A stretch of 64,000 bases of DNA from positions 62,001 to 126,000 of the forward strand of contig JAHBXV010000005.1 in NCBI GenBank assembly GCA_019636285.1, given 5' to 3'. The notes under the pieces were generated by a model. That model was not told the DNA's origin and did not search any database. It saw only the letters and a program-made list of their open reading frames with translations. Positions within the stretch are counted from its first letter, which is position 1; each line of letters starts with the position of its first letter. Positions 60,147 through 64,000 of this stretch are shown piece by piece. The DNA is from Planctomycetaceae bacterium. Its GTDB lineage: Bacteria; Planctomycetota; Planctomycetia; Planctomycetales; Planctomycetaceae. A program made the position numbers and the translations under genes.

Positions 60147-63100
60147 TCATTCCCATTCGCAGACATAACCCGGCTGGTGCTGGGTCGACTCGTTCGGCTG
60201 ATCGCTCCATTGCCAGCCGATCGTCTTTCCATTGGCGAGCTTTTGGTTCGACATCAGGCCGAAGTGTTCGACTCCCCCCTTGTTGTTGGGCTGCTTCTGG
60301 TCTTTGAACCAGTTGGTCCAGGTCATCAAATGGCCGTCGACCCATCGCCACTGGCCCTCCGATCCTTCATCGGTCGCGCCGATCCAGGCATCGACCTTGC
60401 CTGCCGCCGAGACCAGGCCCGCCACGAAGGCGTTTTCTTCAAGAGATTCGACCATCGCGAGGCGTCCGCCCATCGATTCGCAACGGGCCTTCGCCTCTTT
60501 CCAGCTCAATTGTTCGGGAAAGAATTTGTAGGAATGGCCGTTAAAGGTTCGGGCATCAGCGGGGGGACCGACTTTTGCGGATTGCGTCAGCGGTCGGATG
60601 CGGAAATTGCGATAGCCGACCTCGCCACCTTGGGCAAACGAATTGAGCTTCAGCACGCGTCCGGCCATGCGTTCCGGCTTGCCCCGCACATCGAACGTGA
60701 GTCGACCGTCGACCCAGCCTTGCAGATGCGTCCCTTCGACGCGCAAGCGAATGGCCGTCCAGGTGCTGTCCTTGGCAACGGGCGGATTCACACGGACGAC
60801 GGACTGGAGGCCCTCGTAAAGGCCGCCGGTATAATTCTTACCGGGGTCTCCCTGCGATCCGGCGACTTGGAACTCGTAGCCGCCGAGTCCCACGACGTTA
60901 TCGATGGGCTGCGACGACACCCGAAACTGGACGGCTCCGTTCCCTTTCGCGGTGGTGAAGACTTCACCGGTGAGTTCGAAGTCGTCAAATTGCCGTTCAC
61001 AGGTCAACTCTCCCGATTTGGAGCCGTCAACGAACACCGCGCCATTGCGAACGCTCCAGCCGGCGGGGCCCGAGACTTTCCAGCCGGCGAGGTCTTGTCC
61101 ATTGAAAAGTGAAACGAATCCGGTGTCGTTTAGGGAACGCGGGTCGTCTGTCGCATCTTCCGGATAAACCCGGCAATCGGGGATCGCCGCTCGCAACCTC
61201 GCGCGGCCGACCTCGGTGACAGCAGTCCGTTGAAACCAGACCTGGCGAAGGCTCGGCATGGTCCGCAGATGGTCGATTCCGTGATCAGAGACGAGCGTCC
61301 CCGATAAGTCGAACGCGGCAAGGTTCGGCATCCCGCTCAAGTGTGTCAGCCCCTCATCGGTGACGGGACAATCGGTGAGGTTGACCGATTCCAGACTGGT
61401 GAGCTTCCGCAAATGGGCTAATCCCGCATCATTCGTGCGAGTGCCGTGAAGCATGATAGTACGTAGGGATTGCAGTCCCCGAAAATGCTCGAATCCGGAG
61501 CCGTTGATCCGGGGACTTGAGTACAAATCCAGGTTGGTCAGGTTCTTGAGTCCGGCAAGATGAGTGAGCCCCGCATCGGTCACGTTCGAATTGTTAATCC
61601 ATAGTGCCGTGAGTCCCACGAGCTTCGCGACGGGGACCAGTTTCTCATCGGTCATGCCATGCGTCGCGTTGAGCTGCGTAAGATTCATCCGTTGAAGGAT
61701 GCCTATTCCGGCTGGTGTCAGATTCGTCGCGTCGAAGATCAAGGAATCTAGACTCTGAAGCGATGACAAGTGCGAGAATCCTGCATCGGTGACCTGCGGG
61801 ACGTGTATCCACAAAGACTTCAAATGTGTGAGCTTAGACAACGCGAACGCGTCGGAATCCGCAAAACTGGTGCTGCTGAACACAAGGCGATGCAACTTCG
61901 GCAGCGAGGCGAGGAGTTCCAGACCTTTTCCAGAAATAGTCGCCTCGCCATGCAGATGCAGATCTTCGATCGATTTGACCTCGGACAAGCGGGCGAGCGT
62001 CATATCGCCAATCCCGAATTGCCTCCGCAGATCCACGTTCCGCAAGTGAGAGAGGCTTTCGAGCCGTCGTAAATCATCATCCGTCCAATGCTCGGCGATG
62101 TGAGTCGGCAGCGCGATGGCAACCAACCGGAACCGCTCGCCGGGGAGATCTCCTGATTCCTGCAAGGTATCGGCCGCGCCATTATCACGTTCGATCGAAA
62201 CGGTGCCGCCAATACGCAACACCCATTCGGCGACCTCTCGATCCGAATTCTGGCGTGGTGCTGACAACAGTTTCTTAACTCCGTCAACCGACATCATGAC
62301 GCGAAAACCAATGAATCCGAAGCGTGTGTTCGCCGCGAAGCCATTGCGATGGGCCGCGCGGCTCCAGTTCGGGCCATAGCCCATGAATCCTCCTCGTACG
62401 ACGCGGAGCGGCTGGCCGGTCCACGTGACGGCCCCCAGAGGATCGACGGCCGGCGTCTCGGCAAACGGCTTGTAAGAGTCTTTGTTCCACCAGTCCTGAA
62501 CCCATTCCCAGGCGTTGCCATGGATGTCGAAGAGACCGAACGGATTCGGACGCAGCTCGCCGACGGCGTGCGTTCGCTGTTCCGAGTTCGCGCCGTACCA
62601 GGCAGCCTGATCGAGAGACTCGGCGTTCCCCCCGGTCCAGAACCGGGAGGTCGTTCCCGCTCGACAGGCATATTCCCACTCCGCTTCCGTGGGTAACCGA
62701 TAGCCGTCCCCGGAGGACAACGACAGCTCGCCGGCACGCAGTTCGACCTTGGGAGCAATTAGAGATTCGCTCAGGCTCAGTTGATCGCAGAATTCGAGTG
62801 CTTCATCCCAGGTCACGCGTTCCACCGGGAAATCAGAAGTGTCCTTGCCGGCGATCTGGTCGCGGCCCTCACCAGAAGCGGAGAATTGCGACGGATTCGC
62901 GCGGATCATCCGTTCGTATTGCCGCTGAGTGACTTCATGCGTGCCAAGATAGAACGGCTGTGTCAGCTTCACCCGATGCACCGGCGTTTCGCTTTCCAGG
63001 CACTGGATCAGCCAGGGATCGCCGTTCAATGTGGGAAGAACGGACTCGTATTCATCGGCGGGAGTTCCACGACTGTATTCACCGGGTGGGATCAACCGAA

Positions 63101-64000
63101 AATTCATCCCAATGCTGTTCGTGAACTCGACCGGTACGCCAAGATGTTTGGCCCATGCCTCCTGGGACTCCCGCGCCTGTTCCGCCGTGAAGGGTGCCAC
63201 CGCCGATTGCGGACTTCCCGATTCCTTGTTGGTCTCCACTCGCGCGATGTTCCAGTTCTTCCCCTCCTTCTCAACCGCGAACCGCATGCGTTCGACGACC
63301 TGATCGCCTCGCCTGATGACCAGCTCATGGTCACCCGGAGTTAGCTCGATCGGCTGGCCAATCTGTTCGGCCGCGATCGGTTTCTCGTCGAGAAAGAACG
63401 CCAGCGAGGTATCTTCCAGATCGACACCCGGCGGCAGCGGAACCTGAATGAGAATCGTTGTGTCGCCCGCCCTCACGAAGAACAAAATTCCCAACAGAAC
63501 CACCAGACCCATGAATCCGGAACCAGCCAGGCTGACCCAGAGAGGCGGGCGTCCCGCGCCCCCAAACAGGCTGGCCTGACGCACCATGCGGCCAGCGACC
63601 CGATTGATCTTCGATTCGACATCGGACGAAACCGCGGCAACCAGCTTGGCGAGTTGCTCGGTGTGCAGCGGGTCTCCCGAACCCAAGGCATCTTTACGAG
63701 ATATTGCGGCACCTGGCTTGGCATTCGCCATGGTTGTCGCGTACTGCGCCAGCGCGGTCGCGAAATCTTTCATTGAGGCGTAACGTTCTTCCGGGCGCTT
63801 GGCGATCGCTTTCAGACAGATCGACTCAAGGTGGGGGTCGATTTCTTGGCGGAACTGGCTCGGCGGTGGCGGTTCCACATGCAGAATCTGACCGATGACT
63901 TCCGTGACCGTTCCCTCGAACGGTCGGCGGCCGCAAAGCATCTCATACATGACCAGGCCGAGGCTGTAGAGATCGGAGAGCGGCCCTACTCCCTTAATAT
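60147..64000 (-). CDS. Transmembrane Ser/Thr protein kinase with SUMF1-like, LRR, DUF1080 and C-type-lectin-like tail (N-terminus outside window)
   Basis: The minus-strand frame runs off the window. Its first visible residues (SDLYSLGLVMYEMLCGRRPFEG) are subdomain IX of a protein kinase, so the ATP-binding half lies beyond 64000. Counted from the Met at 63950, the kinase end covers ~1-70 and a membrane helix ~137-160 (SLAGSGFMGLVVLLGILFF). A SUMF1-like domain (~273-555) follows; it has HGNAWEWVQDWW but RGGFMGYGPNWSR instead of the FGE cysteines, so it cannot be a formylglycine enzyme. LRRs cover ~610-920 and DUF1080 ~940-1120 (SLFNGQDLAGW). A C-type-lectin-like end (~1130-1267; SWKEAKARCESMGGRLAMVES, AWIGATD, EGQWRWVDG) closes the protein. 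It is probably a receptor kinase sensing polysaccharide. Confidence 0.9.
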   Translation of the reverse strand, partial: IKGVGPLSDLYSLGLVMYEMLCGRRPFEGTVTEVIGQILHVEPPPPSQFRQEIDPHLESICLKAIAKRPEERYASMKDFATALAQYATTMANAKPGAAISRKDALGSGDPLHTEQLAKLVAAVSSDVESKINRVAGRMVRQASLFGGAGRPPLWVSLAGSGFMGLVVLLGILFFVRAGDTTILIQVPLPPGVDLEDTSLAFFLDEKPIAAEQIGQPIELTPGDHELVIRRGDQVVERMRFAVEKEGKNWNIARVETNKESGSPQSAVAPFTAEQARESQEAWAKHLGVPVEFTNSIGMNFRLIPPGEYSRGTPADEYESVLPTLNGDPWLIQCLESETPVHRVKLTQPFYLGTHEVTQRQYERMIRANPSQFSASGEGRDQIAGKDTSDFPVERVTWDEALEFCDQLSLSESLIAPKVELRAGELSLSSGDGYRLPTEAEWEYACRAGTTSRFWTGGNAESLDQAAWYGANSEQRTHAVGELRPNPFGLFDIHGNAWEWVQDWWNKDSYKPFAETPAVDPLGAVTWTGQPLRVVRGGFMGYGPNWSRAAHRNGFAANTRFGFIGFRVMMSVDGVKKLLSAPRQNSDREVAEWVLRIGGTVSIERDNGAADTLQESGDLPGERFRLVAIALPTHIAEHWTDDDLRRLESLSHLRNVDLRRQFGIGDMTLARLSEVKSIEDLHLHGEATISGKGLELLASLPKLHRLVFSSTSFADSDAFALSKLTHLKSLWIHVPQVTDAGFSHLSSLQSLDSLIFDATNLTPAGIGILQRMNLTQLNATHGMTDEKLVPVAKLVGLTALWINNSNVTDAGLTHLAGLKNLTNLDLYSSPRINGSGFEHFRGLQSLRTIMLHGTRTNDAGLAHLRKLTSLESVNLTDCPVTDEGLTHLSGMPNLAAFDLSGTLVSDHGIDHLRTMPSLRQVWFQRTAVTEVGRARLRAAIPDCRVYPEDATDDPRSLNDTGFVSLFNGQDLAGWKVSGPAGWSVRNGAVFVDGSKSGELTCERQFDDFELTGEVFTTAKGNGAVQFRVSSQPIDNVVGLGGYEFQVAGSQGDPGKNYTGGLYEGLQSVVRVNPPVAKDSTWTAIRLRVEGTHLQGWVDGRLTFDVRGKPERMAGRVLKLNSFAQGGEVGYRNFRIRPLTQSAKVGPPADARTFNGHSYKFFPEQLSWKEAKARCESMGGRLAMVESLEENAFVAGLVSAAGKVDAWIGATDEGSEGQWRWVDGHLMTWTNWFKDQKQPNNKGGVEHFGLMSNQKLANGKTIGWQWSDQPNESTQHQPGYVCEWE

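Noticed and set aside
62380-62760. Second active formylglycine-generating enzyme in the kinase tail
   Set aside because: The region equivalent to the FGE active site reads RGGFMGYGPNWSRAAHR and has neither cysteine.

Overview
The window is high-GC bacterial chromosome, very probably from a member of the Planctomycetota. The evidence is the set of protein families: a DUF1501 (Tat-exported, sulfatase-fold) protein, a DUF1080 protein, a PVC-type 'membrane-bound dehydrogenase' with HEAT repeats and a terminal heme, CRTAC1/UnbV proteins, planctomycete-style leucine-rich repeats, a formylglycine-generating enzyme beside a sulfatase, and a Ser/Thr kinase with a huge extracytoplasmic tail. I see no rRNA, tRNA, CRISPR array, phage or intact transposase gene. 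Genes lie on both strands in short co-directional runs with many small palindromic repeats between them.

Layout. 1-2.9 kb: 3' part of smc, then an HTH/receiver regulator. 3.0-5.2 kb (minus): trkH-trkA potassium uptake. 5.7-11.2 kb: plsC, an ECF sigma factor with a possible small gene upstream, a Cys/His- and Pro-rich lipoprotein, and an RND/MMPL exporter. 11.8-22.8 kb (plus): the most interesting block. It encodes a beta-propeller/di-heme cytochrome, a 1195-residue TPR/FG-GAP/UnbV-like protein, a small secreted protein, a five-heme membrane cytochrome with TPRs and a CRTAC1/UnbV protein. 22.9-30 kb: small membrane protein, secreted propeller-like protein, APC permease, LRR lipoprotein, SGNH hydrolase, Rieske protein, glycosyltransferase. 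30-32.5 kb (minus): DUF1501 then DUF1080 proteins. 32.7-40.7 kb: rdgB, ald, EamA transporter, FHA protein, rsmD, phosphodiesterase-like AP-superfamily protein, Nudix-like protein, YbjN-like exported protein, SecD-head-like lipoprotein. 40.9-46 kb: a 1714-residue fusion of polysaccharide deacetylase, FG-GAP, PVC dehydrogenase, HEAT, cytochrome c and carbohydrate-binding-like parts. 46.2-48.9 kb (minus): SMP-30 lactonase, cyclase-family protein, ubiX. 49.6-51.7 kb: UvrD-type helicase. 51.9-58.4 kb: OprB-type porin, second outer-membrane barrel, FGE, sulfatase and HAD hydrolase, which look like one uptake/desulfation locus. 58.4-64 kb: zinc-ribbon protein, a LamG/CAP protein, and a truncated (window-edge) kinase with SUMF1, LRR, DUF1080 and C-type lectin parts.

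At least three families of short dispersed palindromic elements occur twice each. One family supplies the TAG stop codon of the gene before it at both sites, and a separate palindromic element is inserted in frame inside the 1714-residue protein. These elements and the 11.8-22.8 kb cytochrome/CRTAC1 block are the best candidates for undescribed biology here.
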